Part shown: positions 34,231 through 42,710 of the stretch, in pieces | Position numbering within the stretch: position 1 is the first letter of the stretch | Layout of the letters: every line of letters begins with the position of its first letter | Source of the DNA: Akkermansia muciniphila | GTDB taxonomy: Bacteria; Verrucomicrobiota; Verrucomicrobiia; Verrucomicrobiales; Akkermansiaceae | Assembly: GCA_004557455.1 (NCBI GenBank) | Contig: SFDX01000016.1 | Location: 4,538 to 68,537 of the forward strand | DNA: 64,000 bases | Direction of reading: 5' to 3' | Program-made: the position numbers and the translations under genes | The notes under the pieces: model-generated | Told to the model about the DNA's origin: nothing | Databases searched by the model: none | What the model saw: only the letters and a program-made list of their open reading frames with translations

Positions 34231-35282
34231 TGCCCATGTGCCGTGTCCTTGTTGTGAACGGTGAGCGCGTGACGCCTGAGAATCTGGCGGCGTGGCGCAG
34301 CGGGCGGCGGGGTATCGAGGCTGATTTGGCGGACTTTTTGGCGGAGTGGTGGAGCCCCGGGGAAACGGTGCGGCTGCACAGCTCCGGGTCCACGGGCAAG
34401 CCGAAGGAGTTTGCGGGGCGCAAAGAGTACATGCGGTCAAGCGCGGTGGCCACGCTGCGCGCTTTCGGTCTGTGGCCCTGCTCGGCGGAGGCGGAGTTTC
34501 TGCTGTGTCTGCCGCTGCGTTACATCGCGGGCAAGATGATGGTGGTGCGTGCTCTGGCGGCGGGGTGTAGGCTGCGGGTGGTGGAGCCTTCCTCTGCGCC
34601 TATTCCACCGGGGGAGTCTTTCGATTTTGCCGCGATGGTGCCCATGCAGGCGGTGGTTACCCTGTCGCAGCCGAATGGGGCGGCGGCGTTGTCTGCCGTG
34701 CGTACGCTGCTGCTGGGCGGGGGCTTTGTGGATGCCGAGACGGAGGCAGCCTTGCAGGGGGTGGACTCTGCGGTTTATGTCTCTTACGGCATGACGGAGA
34801 CCTACTCGCACATCGCCCTTCGGCGGCTCAACGGGCCGCAGGCGCAGGGGGCGTATCATCCGCTGCCGGGGGTGAGCCTTGCCCTAAGCCCGCAGGGAAC
34901 CTTGGTCATCAATGCGCCGCATATCGGGGTGCAGGGAATGGAGACCAACGATGTGGCGGAGTTGCTGCCCGATTCTTCTTTCCGTATCCTGGGGCGGCGA
35001 GATGCTGTGATTAACAGCGGCGGTATTAAAATTCAGGCGGAGCAGGTGGAGGCGGAGGTGCGGCGTCTCACCGGGCTGACGGTGTTGGCTCTGCCGCATC
35101 CGCACCCCGTTCTGGGGCAGTGCATCGAGCTGCTGTGGGAGGGCCCGGCGGAGTCAGCGGATAAGCTGTCGGAGGCCTTGGAGCGGCTGCCTAAATATCA
35201 GCGGCCCGCTGTGGTGCGCCGTGTGGAGGCCCTGCCGCGCACGGCTACGGGTAAGCTCTGCCGCGTTCCGGGAGCGCTTTGA
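34230..35282 (+). CDS. O-succinylbenzoate-CoA ligase-like AMP-binding protein (MenE-like)
   Basis: A 350-residue member of the ANL superfamily, shorter than typical acyl-CoA synthetases. The P-loop-like motif is LHSSGSTGKPKEF. Other segments are VSYGMTETYSHIALRRL (A5 motif) and FRILGRRDAVINSGGIKIQAEQVEAEVRRLTG, followed by the catalytic Lys region RTATGKLCRV. The length and motifs match MenE, which activates O-succinylbenzoate in menaquinone synthesis. No other men gene is nearby and it ends an ExbB-ExbD operon, which is unusual. It starts by TGATG overlap with the zinc-ribbon gene. Confidence 0.8.
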   Translation: MPMCRVLVVNGERVTPENLAAWRSGRRGIEADLADFLAEWWSPGETVRLHSSGSTGKPKEFAGRKEYMRSSAVATLRAFGLWPCSAEAEFLLCLPLRYIAGKMMVVRALAAGCRLRVVEPSSAPIPPGESFDFAAMVPMQAVVTLSQPNGAAALSAVRTLLLGGGFVDAETEAALQGVDSAVYVSYGMTETYSHIALRRLNGPQAQGAYHPLPGVSLALSPQGTLVINAPHIGVQGMETNDVAELLPDSSFRILGRRDAVINSGGIKIQAEQVEAEVRRLTGLTVLALPHPHPVLGQCIELLWEGPAESADKLSEALERLPKYQRPAVVRRVEALPRTATGKLCRVPGAL

Positions 35283-35291
35283 GCCGCTCTT

Positions 35292-36665
35292 TCATGGGGT
35301 CCAACTGCCGAGCTGGGAGGGGAAGAGGCAGTCCGCACAGATGTGGCGGGAGCAGAAATCGTTGTCTATTTGTAACAGTGCCTGCTGAGCATAGCAGCGG
35401 CGGAGTAGGGGGAGTACATCCTCTCTGTCCCCGAACAGGTGCTGCGCTGTCTGCTGCACGGCACTCGGCAGCTCCGGGGCGGGCAGGGAGAGGTAGGTTT
35501 GCCACGCTGGCTCGGATTCGTCGACCGCGTAGACGTGGTTGATCAGGAAATCCCGGATGCGGGAGCTGCCCACCAGGGCTGATTTGCGGGCCAACGGCTC
35601 AGAGGGCAGGGTACAGTGGTAGCTCCAGTAGGGGTGTTCCAGTGCGGTAAGTTGTTTAGTGAGGGATTTGGCGGCTGATGCGTTAAAGTTCGGCTCCAGC
35701 TCCTGCCAGCGGAGGGCCGAGACGGCCAAGGCCGCCACGCGTCGGTGCGGGTGGTTCAGGGGACGTATAGGGGCGAGCACCCAGGGCAGCGTGTGCATGC
35801 CGCTCAGCTCGTGCTGCTCGCGCAGGGGCCACCAAGCATCCCACAGTCTGCGGTGGTAGGCTCGTGCTTGGTCGGTAGCGCGCTCGGGAAGCACGGGTAC
35901 CAGAAATCCCGCCGTGCCGAACAGGATGGCCTCGGCTTCCCGTCCCAGTTCCTTGAGAGGGGCGCGGCGGGCGAGAATCTGCATGGCCTGCTTGTTCAGG
36001 CGGTAGCCGAGGGTCTCCGCCCAAGCCTCGAACCACGCTTGGTGCAGGCCGAGGTTTTCCGCCTTGCGCCGGAAGAGTTTGCGCTTGAGCTGCATGCGGT
36101 AGGCAGCCGCCGACTGCAACATGCCGGCCACCTTCTCGATGGGCATGGCGGCCAGGGGCTCGCGGCACAGTTCGGTGCATGCCGTGGTGATGGGTGCCGG
36201 TTTACCCAGAGCGCTCCGCACGGTCTCCGCCGGGATGGTGAGGATGGGTATTTCGCGGTGTGAGGAGTTGCGGGTATACCAGCCGGCGGGGGGCTTGGTC
36301 AGCACGATGTGCAGGATGACGTTGTCGAAGTTCGGATTGGCTCCGTGTCCGTGGTGCTCCCAGTCCTGCGCCGTGGGGTCCAGCTCGATGTCCCCGCGCA
36401 GGCGGCGTCCGTTCAGTTCGATTTCGGCGCGCAGAAAATCCGGCCCCACGCTGCGGTTCCAAGTGCCGAAGTCGATGATGTGCACATGGCCGTGCCGCTC
36501 CGTGACGCCGCCGTTGCCCAACAAGCCGGCGGCCCAGAGCCCCTGCACCTCCTGCTCCGGCGGCAGCGGGAAATCCACTGGTTCCGCCGCCGTGGTGTCC
36601 TCACCGCGCACGCTGCGTCGGAGCTCGCGGTAGCGGTCGGCTGCTTGCCGGCGCCCCTCGTTCAT
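35292..36665 (-). CDS. DUF2851 family protein
   Basis: A 457-residue protein. The family segments EQEVQGLWAAGLLGNGGVTERHGHVHIIDFGTWNRSVGPDFLRAEI and GDIELDPTAQDWEHHGH, with VILHIVLTKPP, match DUF2851, which is of unknown function and known in Bacteroidota and relatives. The C-terminal region contains CYAQQALLQIDNDFCSRHICADCLFP with several Cys that could bind a metal. It overlaps the STAS gene upstream by 4 nt (ATGA), so the two are co-transcribed. The last codon is 9 nt from the convergent MenE-like gene. Confidence 0.85.
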   Translation of the reverse strand: MNEGRRQAADRYRELRRSVRGEDTTAAEPVDFPLPPEQEVQGLWAAGLLGNGGVTERHGHVHIIDFGTWNRSVGPDFLRAEIELNGRRLRGDIELDPTAQDWEHHGHGANPNFDNVILHIVLTKPPAGWYTRNSSHREIPILTIPAETVRSALGKPAPITTACTELCREPLAAMPIEKVAGMLQSAAAYRMQLKRKLFRRKAENLGLHQAWFEAWAETLGYRLNKQAMQILARRAPLKELGREAEAILFGTAGFLVPVLPERATDQARAYHRRLWDAWWPLREQHELSGMHTLPWVLAPIRPLNHPHRRVAALAVSALRWQELEPNFNASAAKSLTKQLTALEHPYWSYHCTLPSEPLARKSALVGSSRIRDFLINHVYAVDESEPAWQTYLSLPAPELPSAVQQTAQHLFGDREDVLPLLRRCYAQQALLQIDNDFCSRHICADCLFPSQLGSWTP

Positions 36666-37207
36666 TTCTCGTCTTCCTCTCCCTCGTGGCGCATCAGGTC
36701 TTCCTCCAAGGTTTCGCAGACGTAGCCGAAGGTTGCATCGTTGCGCGTGTTCATGGCGCGGAGGGTGTTGTGGGCCTCCAGCACATGGCGCGTACGAGCC
36801 AGCTCGCTCATGTCGTGCTCGGGGCTGTCTGCGCTTCCCGCATCGGCGAGTTTTGCGCGGCGAGCTTCAGCGTCCGCGCGCCAGAAGGAGTCCTCGGGGT
36901 CGATGTCAATGAGCATATCCAGCCCCAAGCTCTCCATGGCGGAGCGCGTGCGCGAGGTGGGGGATGCCACCTGCAGGCAGCCGCCCTTGGACATGGCTCG
37001 CTGTGCCAAGCCGGCTAAGGTGCCCATAAAGGTGGAATCCACCCCGGGGCATACCTCCAGATCGACGATAATCGTATTGCCGCCGCCGGCCAGGTATTTA
37101 TCCGCCAGCGATTTGAGGGCAGGGCTGTTCACAAAGCTGCCGCGCGTGGCACAGCGCACCCACAGGCAGTCATCGAACACATAGTGGGAAAGGGACGTAT
37201 CGCTCAT
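36662..37207 (-). CDS. STAS-domain protein (anti-sigma-factor antagonist type)
   Basis: A 181-residue protein. The STAS domain (residues about 10-105) reads WVRCATRGSFVNSPALKSLADKY, then GNTIIVDLEVCPGVDSTFMGTLAGLA with the conserved Ser-Thr of the switch helix, then GGCLQVASPTSRTRSAMESLGLDMLIDI. The C-terminal 70 residues are acidic and helical. A regulatory role by binding a kinase or sigma partner is inferred; no RsbW-like kinase is nearby. The promoter at 37226-37254 lies 18 nt upstream. Confidence 0.88.
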   Translation of the reverse strand: MSDTSLSHYVFDDCLWVRCATRGSFVNSPALKSLADKYLAGGGNTIIVDLEVCPGVDSTFMGTLAGLAQRAMSKGGCLQVASPTSRTRSAMESLGLDMLIDIDPEDSFWRADAEARRAKLADAGSADSPEHDMSELARTRHVLEAHNTLRAMNTRNDATFGYVCETLEEDLMRHEGEEDEK

Positions 37208-37225
37208 GGTAAAAACTTCTCCACC

Positions 37226-37254
37226 ACTCTAGCGCATTTTCATGTTGAAGGCAA
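37226..37254 (-). promoter_or_regulatory. Promoter of the STAS-DUF2851 operon
   Basis: Minus strand: TTGCCT (37254-37249), 17 bp, TAGAGT (37231-37226), then 18 nt to the ATG, so a leader of about 11 nt. Confidence 0.65.
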
Positions 37255-37408
37255 GCATAAAATACGCTCAGAAGCTATCTTCTTATCGTGGATTCTGACG
37301 GTATGACTGCCAACGCTCTAACAAATGTGACGCTTTTTTCTTGGAAAGTTATTGAACTGATGGGGCTTTGGCGGTTTCTCACCCTGTGGATTCAACCATC
37401 ATTCGGCT

Positions 37409-37699
37409 ATGAACAACAAGAACATCACGAGATACACCTACGAGAGTACGGATTTTCAGGGCTGGCGTGTGAGCATTCAGCGCTGCGGCCGCATCATCAC
37501 GCGCTATTTTTCGGACCTGCAGTACGGGTCGGCGAAGGAGTCGCTGCGCCTGGCGTTAGAATACCGCGACCGCGTTTTTGCGGAGATGCGGCAGAACCGG
37601 AGCAACCTGGCGGAATACATGGACCGGGAGCTGGAGAAGTTGCAGGATCTGCTGCGCGGGCGGGCTCATGCGGCCCTGCGCGTGCGCGTCAGGGGTTGA
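37409..37699 (+). CDS. Small AP2-like DNA-binding-domain protein
   Basis: A 96-residue protein. The central part (FQGWRVSIQRCGRIITRYFSD, then KESLRLALEYRDRVF) has the three-strand plus helix pattern of AP2/ERF-type domains, as seen in bacterial and phage-associated small proteins. It probably binds DNA. It is preceded by about 200 bp without another gene, and its 3' end overlaps the convergent secreted-protein gene by 11 nt. The Arg-rich C-terminus (RGRAHAALRVRVRG) is compatible with DNA binding. No integrase or endonuclease domain is attached. Confidence 0.7.
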   Translation: MNNKNITRYTYESTDFQGWRVSIQRCGRIITRYFSDLQYGSAKESLRLALEYRDRVFAEMRQNRSNLAEYMDRELEKLQDLLRGRAHAALRVRVRG

Positions 37700-38081
37700 C
37701 GACGGGCGGTTGCATCTGCGGTGCCAGCAGATCGCGCAGGCTCGGTGTGGCGTAAAAGTCGGCCTTGTTCAATCGGGTAAACTCGATGGCGATTTGTTGG
37801 AGCAGGACGATGAAGGGGCGTTTAGCACCGGCTGTATTTTCCAAGTAAATGAGCAGGGCAGCCTCATCCACGGTGGAGCGGCTGCTCTGCATTTGCTGTA
37901 TCGTGTTTTTCAGGGGCTCGATGGCGCGGGAGGCGGAGTCGGTGTCCTGCACGCTTTGCAGGGTCTCCAGCATGTGGCGCAGGGAGGCCTCCAGTTGGTC
38001 GGCATCATCGGCGGGTGCGGCGATTGCCGGGCAGGCGGAGAGGGCAGCGGCTGCGAGAAGGGCGGGGAAGGTGGTGGTCAT
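37689..38081 (-). CDS. Small secreted protein of unknown function
   Basis: A 130-residue protein with a signal peptide (MTTTFPALLAAAALSACPAIA, cleavage after AIA). The mature part is mostly alpha-helical (LEASLRHMLETLQSVQDTDSASRAIEPLKNTIQQM) with a hydrophobic middle (AALLIYLENTAG, FIVLLQQIAIEF). It lies 6 nt downstream of the amidase gene on the same strand, so it may work with the cell-wall amidase. The family is not recognised. Confidence 0.7.
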   Translation of the reverse strand: MTTTFPALLAAAALSACPAIAAPADDADQLEASLRHMLETLQSVQDTDSASRAIEPLKNTIQQMQSSRSTVDEAALLIYLENTAGAKRPFIVLLQQIAIEFTRLNKADFYATPSLRDLLAPQMQPPVVNP

Positions 38082-38087
38082 GGCTGT

Positions 38088-39017
38088 TCAGAGAAGGTGT
38101 TTGGCACCCGGTACATTCAGGCGGCGGGATTCGGCCGCATACCCGAAGGAGCCTTCATCGGGGGCGTTCGGGTTGCTGCGCTTGTGTCGCGGGTAGCTGC
38201 TGCGGTGCTTCATGAAGTCGATGATGCCGAGGGCAACGGTGTGGGCCAAGTGGCGTGCTCCGGCCTCCGTGGTGAGGTAGCGTGCATGGTCGCGGTTGTT
38301 TACGAAGGCGACCTCCGTGACGGCGGCGGGAATGCCGGCATCATCGCAGGCATTCATCCAGGCCGCAGAGCGGTCGGCATCCACATAGCGCACCTGTACG
38401 GAGCAGGTGCGGCCGCCGTTCGGCATGGCACTGTTGAGGAGGTGTCGGTTGAAGGCGCGGCAGAGGGCCTCGCCCAGCGGGCGTCCGTTGTAGCGGTTGC
38501 AGATCACAAGCCCGTTCGAGCCGCCGGAGGTAGCCCCGCCGCTGCTGTTCAGGTGCAGGAACACGGCACAGTCAGCTTTCATGCGGATGGCGGCATCGGC
38601 GCTGATGACGCCGCTGCCCACGCGGTCGGCAAAGTAGCGGGAGGGGTAGCGCGCGGCATTTTTGTCCGGGTGCTTCAGGTGCACCACGCGGGCGCGCTTG
38701 GCATAATCTGCCAAGGGCGAGGAGGTGGGGGCATTGCCTCGGTTGGTCACCACGCAGCGGTAGCCTGCGGCTTCCAGTTCTTTTTTAACAAAATAGCTGT
38801 ACTGATACCAGAACGCGCATTCCCGCAGGACCTTTCCGTTCATGGAGAAGGGGGAGCAGGCGCCTTCTCCGCCGACAAAGTGGCCGATGTCCAGCATCAC
38901 GAGTCCCTTGCCGCGGGAGCCGGATGCACCGGGTACCTGTTGACGCTGTCCGCCGCAGCCTACCAAGAACAGGGCTGCCGCCGCAAGCAGGAATAAAACG
39001 GGAAGAAGTTTCCTCAT
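38088..39017 (-). CDS. N-acetylmuramoyl-L-alanine amidase, lipoprotein
   Basis: A 309-residue protein. The start at 39017 gives a lipoprotein signal (MRKLLPVLFLLAAAALFLVGCGG, lipobox LVGC). The Amidase_3 fold shows VMLDIGHFVGGEGACSPF (zinc His), ECAFWYQYSYFVKKELEAAGY, ADCAVFLHLNSSGGATSGGSNGL (zinc His in FLHLN) and AVTEVAFVNNRDHARYL (catalytic Glu). It cleaves the amide between MurNAc and the stem peptide. The promoter at 39025-39053 leaves 7 nt before the start, so the lipoprotein mRNA would be leaderless. Confidence 0.9.
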   Translation of the reverse strand: MRKLLPVLFLLAAAALFLVGCGGQRQQVPGASGSRGKGLVMLDIGHFVGGEGACSPFSMNGKVLRECAFWYQYSYFVKKELEAAGYRCVVTNRGNAPTSSPLADYAKRARVVHLKHPDKNAARYPSRYFADRVGSGVISADAAIRMKADCAVFLHLNSSGGATSGGSNGLVICNRYNGRPLGEALCRAFNRHLLNSAMPNGGRTCSVQVRYVDADRSAAWMNACDDAGIPAAVTEVAFVNNRDHARYLTTEAGARHLAHTVALGIIDFMKHRSSYPRHKRSNPNAPDEGSFGYAAESRRLNVPGAKHLL

Positions 39018-39024
39018 GCAACGC

Positions 39025-39053
39025 ATTGTAGCACAGAGCCCCCGCGCGGTCAA
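39025..39053 (-). promoter_or_regulatory. Promoter of the amidase gene
   Basis: Minus strand: TTGACC (39053-39048), 17 bp, TACAAT (39030-39025), 7 nt to the ATG. Confidence 0.75.
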
Positions 39054-39079
39054 GCGGTATGTGCGCGCGCGGGGGCGGG
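39047..39079 (-). terminator. Possible terminator hairpin after lepA
   Basis: GCCCCCGCGCG and CGCGCGGGGGC can form an 11-bp stem, but no T tract follows and it overlaps the amidase promoter. Confidence 0.35.
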
Positions 39080-39087
39080 TAGGGGAC

Positions 39088-40893
39088 TTAATCCCCGCTC
39101 TTGAGCACGTTGATGAAGGCCTCCTGCGGGATATTTACCTTGCCGATGGCCTTCATGCGCTTCTTGCCTTCCTTCTGCTTCTCCAGCAGCTTGCGCTTAC
39201 GTGTCACGTCGCCGCCGTAACATTTGGCCGTCACGTTCTTGCGCATGGGCGAGATGCTTTCGCGTGCGATGATTTTGCCGCCGATGCAGGCCTGAATGGC
39301 CACGGTGAAAAGCTGACGTGGAATCACTTCCTTGAGCTTCAGGGCCAACTCGCGACCCTGCGCCTCCGCGCGGTCGCGGTGAACAATCATCGAGAAGGCA
39401 TCCACGGGTTCACCGGCAATCATCATGTCCATTTTTACCAGTCGTGCGGCTTGGTAGCCGTCGTACTCGTAGTCCATGGAGCCGTAGCCGCGGGTGGTGC
39501 TCTTGAGTTTGTCGTTGAAGTCAACGAGGATTTCTGCCATGGGCAGGCGGCAGGTCAGCATCACGCGTGTATCGTCAATTGTTTCCGTGTGCGTCACTTC
39601 GCCGCGTTTCTCCATGACGATGCGCATGATGTCGCCGATGTATTCGGCGGGGATCATGATAAAGACCTTGACGATGGGCTCGCGTATCTCCTGAATTTCC
39701 TGCGGGTCGGGCAGGATGCTCGGGTTGTCCACGGTCAGCTCCGTTCCATCGGTTTTGGTTACCTCATAAATCACGGAGGGGTAGGTGGAGATAACATCCA
39801 TGTTGAACTCACGGCGCAGTCGCTCTTGGATGATTTCCATGTGCAGCAGGCCCAGGAAACCGCAGCGGAAGCCGAATCCGAGGGCCACGGAGCTCTCCCC
39901 CATGTAGGTGAAGGCCGCATCGTTAATCTGCAGCTTGGCCATGGCGGCTTTCAGGGCCTCGTAGTCAGCGGAATCCACGGGGTAAATGCCGGAAAAGACC
40001 ATGGGGCGGATTTCCTTGAAGCCGGGCAGGGGCTCCGGGCAGGGGGCAGCCAAGTTGGTGTAGGTATCGCCTATCTTGACATCTGCGGCGGATTTCATGT
40101 TGGCGATGATGTAGCCTACATCCCCGTTCTCCAGGGCGTCCACCGCCTGCATCTTGGGGGTGAAAATGCCCACTTCTTTTACCTCATAGGTCTCGTTGGT
40201 AGCAAACAGCTTTACCCTGTCGCCGCGTTGCACACTGCCGCTCATCAGGCGTACATACGAGACCACGCCGCGGTAGGCGTCGTAGACGGAGTCGAAGACC
40301 AAGGCGCGCAGTTTGTCGTCCTCCGGCTCGGCGGGGGCGGGCACACGCTGTACGATGGCTTCCAGAACTTCCTCGATGCCGATGCCTGCCTTCGCGGAGC
40401 AGAGGATGGCTTCCTCGTGTGGAATGCACACCACGTCCTCGAGCTGCTTGTAGACCTTCGGCAGGTTGGCGCTCGGCAGGTCGATTTTGTTGACCACGGG
40501 GATGATTTCGAGCTGCTGGTCCAGTGCCAGGTGCATGTTCGCCAGCGTCTGCGCTTCCACGCCTTGGGCCGCGTCCACGATGAGCACCGCACCGTCGCAG
40601 GCCGCCAGGGAGCGGGAGACCTCGTAGGAGAAGTCAACGTGCCCGGGGGTGTCCAGCAGGTTCAGCTCGTACACTTGCCCGTCATTAGCCTTGTAGCGCA
40701 TGGTGACGGGGTGCGATTTGATCGTGATGCCTTTCTCTCGCTCCAGGTCCATGGCATCCAGCAGCTGGTCCTGCTTCTCGCGCTCGCCGATGGTGTGCGT
40801 GAACTCCAGCAGACGGTCCGAGAGCGTCGTCTTGCCGTGGTCGATGTGGGCGATAATCGAAAAATTGCGCTTAAACCTTCTATCCGTAGCCAT
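39088..40893 (-). CDS. lepA: Elongation factor 4 (LepA)
   Basis: A 601-residue translational GTPase that back-translocates ribosomes. The start at 40893 gives MATDRRFKRNFSIIAHIDHGKTTLSDRLLE. G1 is AHIDHGKT, G3 DTPGHVDF and G4 VNKIDLP. The C-terminal LepA-specific domain contains AKCYGGDVTRKRKLLEKQKEGKKRM and ends KVNIPQEAFINVLKSGD. Length fits the family exactly. An upstream in-frame extension covers the promoter and is rejected. Confidence 0.97.
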   Translation of the reverse strand: MATDRRFKRNFSIIAHIDHGKTTLSDRLLEFTHTIGEREKQDQLLDAMDLEREKGITIKSHPVTMRYKANDGQVYELNLLDTPGHVDFSYEVSRSLAACDGAVLIVDAAQGVEAQTLANMHLALDQQLEIIPVVNKIDLPSANLPKVYKQLEDVVCIPHEEAILCSAKAGIGIEEVLEAIVQRVPAPAEPEDDKLRALVFDSVYDAYRGVVSYVRLMSGSVQRGDRVKLFATNETYEVKEVGIFTPKMQAVDALENGDVGYIIANMKSAADVKIGDTYTNLAAPCPEPLPGFKEIRPMVFSGIYPVDSADYEALKAAMAKLQINDAAFTYMGESSVALGFGFRCGFLGLLHMEIIQERLRREFNMDVISTYPSVIYEVTKTDGTELTVDNPSILPDPQEIQEIREPIVKVFIMIPAEYIGDIMRIVMEKRGEVTHTETIDDTRVMLTCRLPMAEILVDFNDKLKSTTRGYGSMDYEYDGYQAARLVKMDMMIAGEPVDAFSMIVHRDRAEAQGRELALKLKEVIPRQLFTVAIQACIGGKIIARESISPMRKNVTAKCYGGDVTRKRKLLEKQKEGKKRMKAIGKVNIPQEAFINVLKSGD

Positions 40894-40902
40894 GCGCGCG
40901 CC

Positions 40903-40931
40903 ACTATACACCCCGCCTGCCACTTTGTCAA
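40903..40931 (-). promoter_or_regulatory. Promoter of lepA
   Basis: Minus strand: TTGACA (40931-40926), 17 bp, TATAGT (40908-40903), 9 nt to the ATG. Near-consensus. Confidence 0.8.
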
Positions 40932-40965
40932 GCCGAAAATCAGCCATCCGCGTATGGTGTGCCCA

Positions 40966-42306
40966 TCAGGCCGGGGGAATGGCCGGCCACGATGCATCGA
41001 CCTTGCGCTTCATCTCATCGCGCACGGCAAACAGGGGGATGTTTTCCACCCAATCCTGCTCTTGGAACCCGAGCAGGGAGAAGCGTATTCCTCGGCCTAC
41101 GCCTTTGCCGCGATACGCCTCAACGAAAGTCTTGAGGGATTGGGATCGAACGTTCACTCCGGCTTTCACTTCCAGTGGCAGAATGTCCTCGCCGATTTGT
41201 GTCAAAAAATCTATCTCAAGTCGAGAATTTTCCTTGCTGTAATAATATATCGGTACATCGTCCAAGGAGAGAAGCTGCTGTAACACGTAGTTCTCCGTGA
41301 ATGAGCCGTAAAAAGAACTGAATACACCATCGCCGATGAGCATATTTTTGGCAGGGGTTCCGGACATGGCCCCCAATAAGCCGACATCCAGCAGGTACAG
41401 CTTGAATGCTGCCGGATCCTCATACGCTCGCATGGGTTGCTCGGGGCATTTTACCCTCGGTACACGAAGGAGGAGCCCGGCATCCACAAGCCATTGCAGG
41501 GCCGATTCAAACTCTCTCGCCCGCGCTCCTTGTTTGATAACACCGTAGATGAATTTCTTGTTTTCCTTGCCCAGTTGCGAGGGCAGGGACTGCCACACCA
41601 TGTGCACTCGCAGTGTATCGCGCCCTGCGTGCTTGGCAATGTCGGCTTCGTAGGCATTCAGAATGGATTTTTGGATGCGTCGCACCGCTATGGGATTGCG
41701 GTCTCGCACAAAGGAGACGACCGCTTCAGGCATGCCGCCCACAAAGTAGTACTGCCGCAGCAGTTCCTCGTACTCTGCCCGCAGGGCGTTCAGGGAGTCG
41801 CGATCCCCTTCCTTCAGCAGTTCGTACAACGGGGCTCGCTCCATCGCCAAGAGGAACTCGTCGAAGGTCAGGGGATACATGTGCAGCATATCCACCTTGC
41901 CGACGGGGAAGGATGCTTTCTGCATGTTTTTGACGCCGAGCAGTGAGCCGGCTACCGCCACATGCAGATCCGGCATGTCCTCGCAGAAGTACTTCAGGCA
42001 GGTAATGGCTGCCGGGGTCTCCTGAACCTCGTCCAGAAACAGCAGCGTTTTCCCGGGGGTAATCGCTTGCCCCGCCCAAGAGGAGAGTCGGAGTACCAGT
42101 CGCTGCACATCCTGCCCCTTCTCGAATAATTCGGGTAGTCCATCTCGACGATCGCAGGAGATATATACTAAATTGTCGAACTCATGACGCCCGAATCCCT
42201 TGAGTGCATAGGTCTTTCCAACCTGCCGCGCTCCGAAGAGCATCAGCGGTTTCCGATTCGGTGAATCCTTCCAGACTTTCAGCCGTTCGTGAATAAGGCG
42301 TTCCAT
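40966..42306 (-). CDS. AAA_14/DUF4143 ATPase
   Basis: A 446-residue protein of the widespread AAA_14 plus DUF4143 family. Walker A is MLFGARQVGKTYALKGF, Walker B is LLFLDEVQETPAAITCLKYF, and VAVAGSLLGV is the sensor-1 strand. The C-terminal DUF4143 part holds FTENYVLQQLL, IYYYSKENSRLEIDFLTQIGEDILPLEVKAG, which looks like a PD-(D/E)xK nuclease-like core (E..D...P.E.K). Members are often in mobile regions and of unknown cellular role. The start at 42306 is chosen because the promoter at 42344-42372 lies upstream of it and the longer frame would start inside the promoter. A 33-bp tandem array lies directly upstream. Confidence 0.9.
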   Translation of the reverse strand: MERLIHERLKVWKDSPNRKPLMLFGARQVGKTYALKGFGRHEFDNLVYISCDRRDGLPELFEKGQDVQRLVLRLSSWAGQAITPGKTLLFLDEVQETPAAITCLKYFCEDMPDLHVAVAGSLLGVKNMQKASFPVGKVDMLHMYPLTFDEFLLAMERAPLYELLKEGDRDSLNALRAEYEELLRQYYFVGGMPEAVVSFVRDRNPIAVRRIQKSILNAYEADIAKHAGRDTLRVHMVWQSLPSQLGKENKKFIYGVIKQGARAREFESALQWLVDAGLLLRVPRVKCPEQPMRAYEDPAAFKLYLLDVGLLGAMSGTPAKNMLIGDGVFSSFYGSFTENYVLQQLLSLDDVPIYYYSKENSRLEIDFLTQIGEDILPLEVKAGVNVRSQSLKTFVEAYRGKGVGRGIRFSLLGFQEQDWVENIPLFAVRDEMKRKVDASWPAIPPA

Positions 42307-42343
42307 GGATCTTTTGTGTTTCGGTAAGCTCTTGAATACCTTT

Positions 42344-42372
42344 CTTATACACTTTGATGAGCCGTCAGTCAA
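42344..42372 (-). promoter_or_regulatory. Promoter of the DUF4143 ATPase
   Basis: Minus strand: TTGACT (42372-42367), 17 bp, TATAAG (42349-42344), 37 nt before the ATG at 42306. A degenerate tenth copy of the array core lies within this promoter, in register. Confidence 0.75.
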
Positions 42373-42380
42373 GCCTTTTT

Positions 42381-42660
42381 GCCGATTTTATGAGCCTTCT
42401 GGCGGTTGAAATTGCCGATTTTATGAGCCATCGCGTTGGGAAGGTTGCCGATTTTATGAGCCATCGCGTGGGGACAGTTGCCGATTTCATGAGCCATCAC
42501 GTGGGGAAGGTTGCCGATTTTATGAGCCCTCGCGCTGGGAAAGTTGCCGATTTCATGAGCCCTCGCGCTGGGAAAGTTGCCGATTTCATGAGCCCTCGTA
42601 TGGGGAAGGTTGCCGATTTTATGAGCTCTCGCGTTGGGAAGGCTGCCGATTTTATGAGCC
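42381..42660. repeat. 33-bp tandem array with conserved 16-bp core, nine copies
   Basis: The core GCCGATTTYATGAGCC starts at 42381, 42414, 42447, 42480, 42513, 42546, 42579, 42612 and 42645, exactly 33 bp apart. Copy 8 ends GCT instead of GCC. The 17-bp remainder is semi-conserved, of the form mTCGCGyTGGGAArGTT. A tenth, in-register degenerate copy (42348-42363) lies inside the ATPase promoter. The array fills the space between that promoter and the nagB promoter. Because 33 is a multiple of three, both strands are open: an ADFMS-repeating peptide on plus and an AHKIGN-repeating one on minus. Neither has a promoter or ribosome site I can support. Confidence 0.95.
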
Positions 42661-42710
42661 ATCAGGGCGAGGGTAGGGGAGAACTTGTGCAAGTTTGCCG
42701 CAGAAAAGGC

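Noticed and set aside
39016..41283. A 755-residue open frame opposite lepA
   Set aside because: It is antisense to a perfectly conserved GTPase and has composition typical of a shadow frame (His/Val/Gly-rich) with no motif.
42381..42660. CRISPR array
   Set aside because: The period is 33 with a 16-bp core, the intervening 17 bp are similar rather than unique (two are identical), and no cas gene is nearby.
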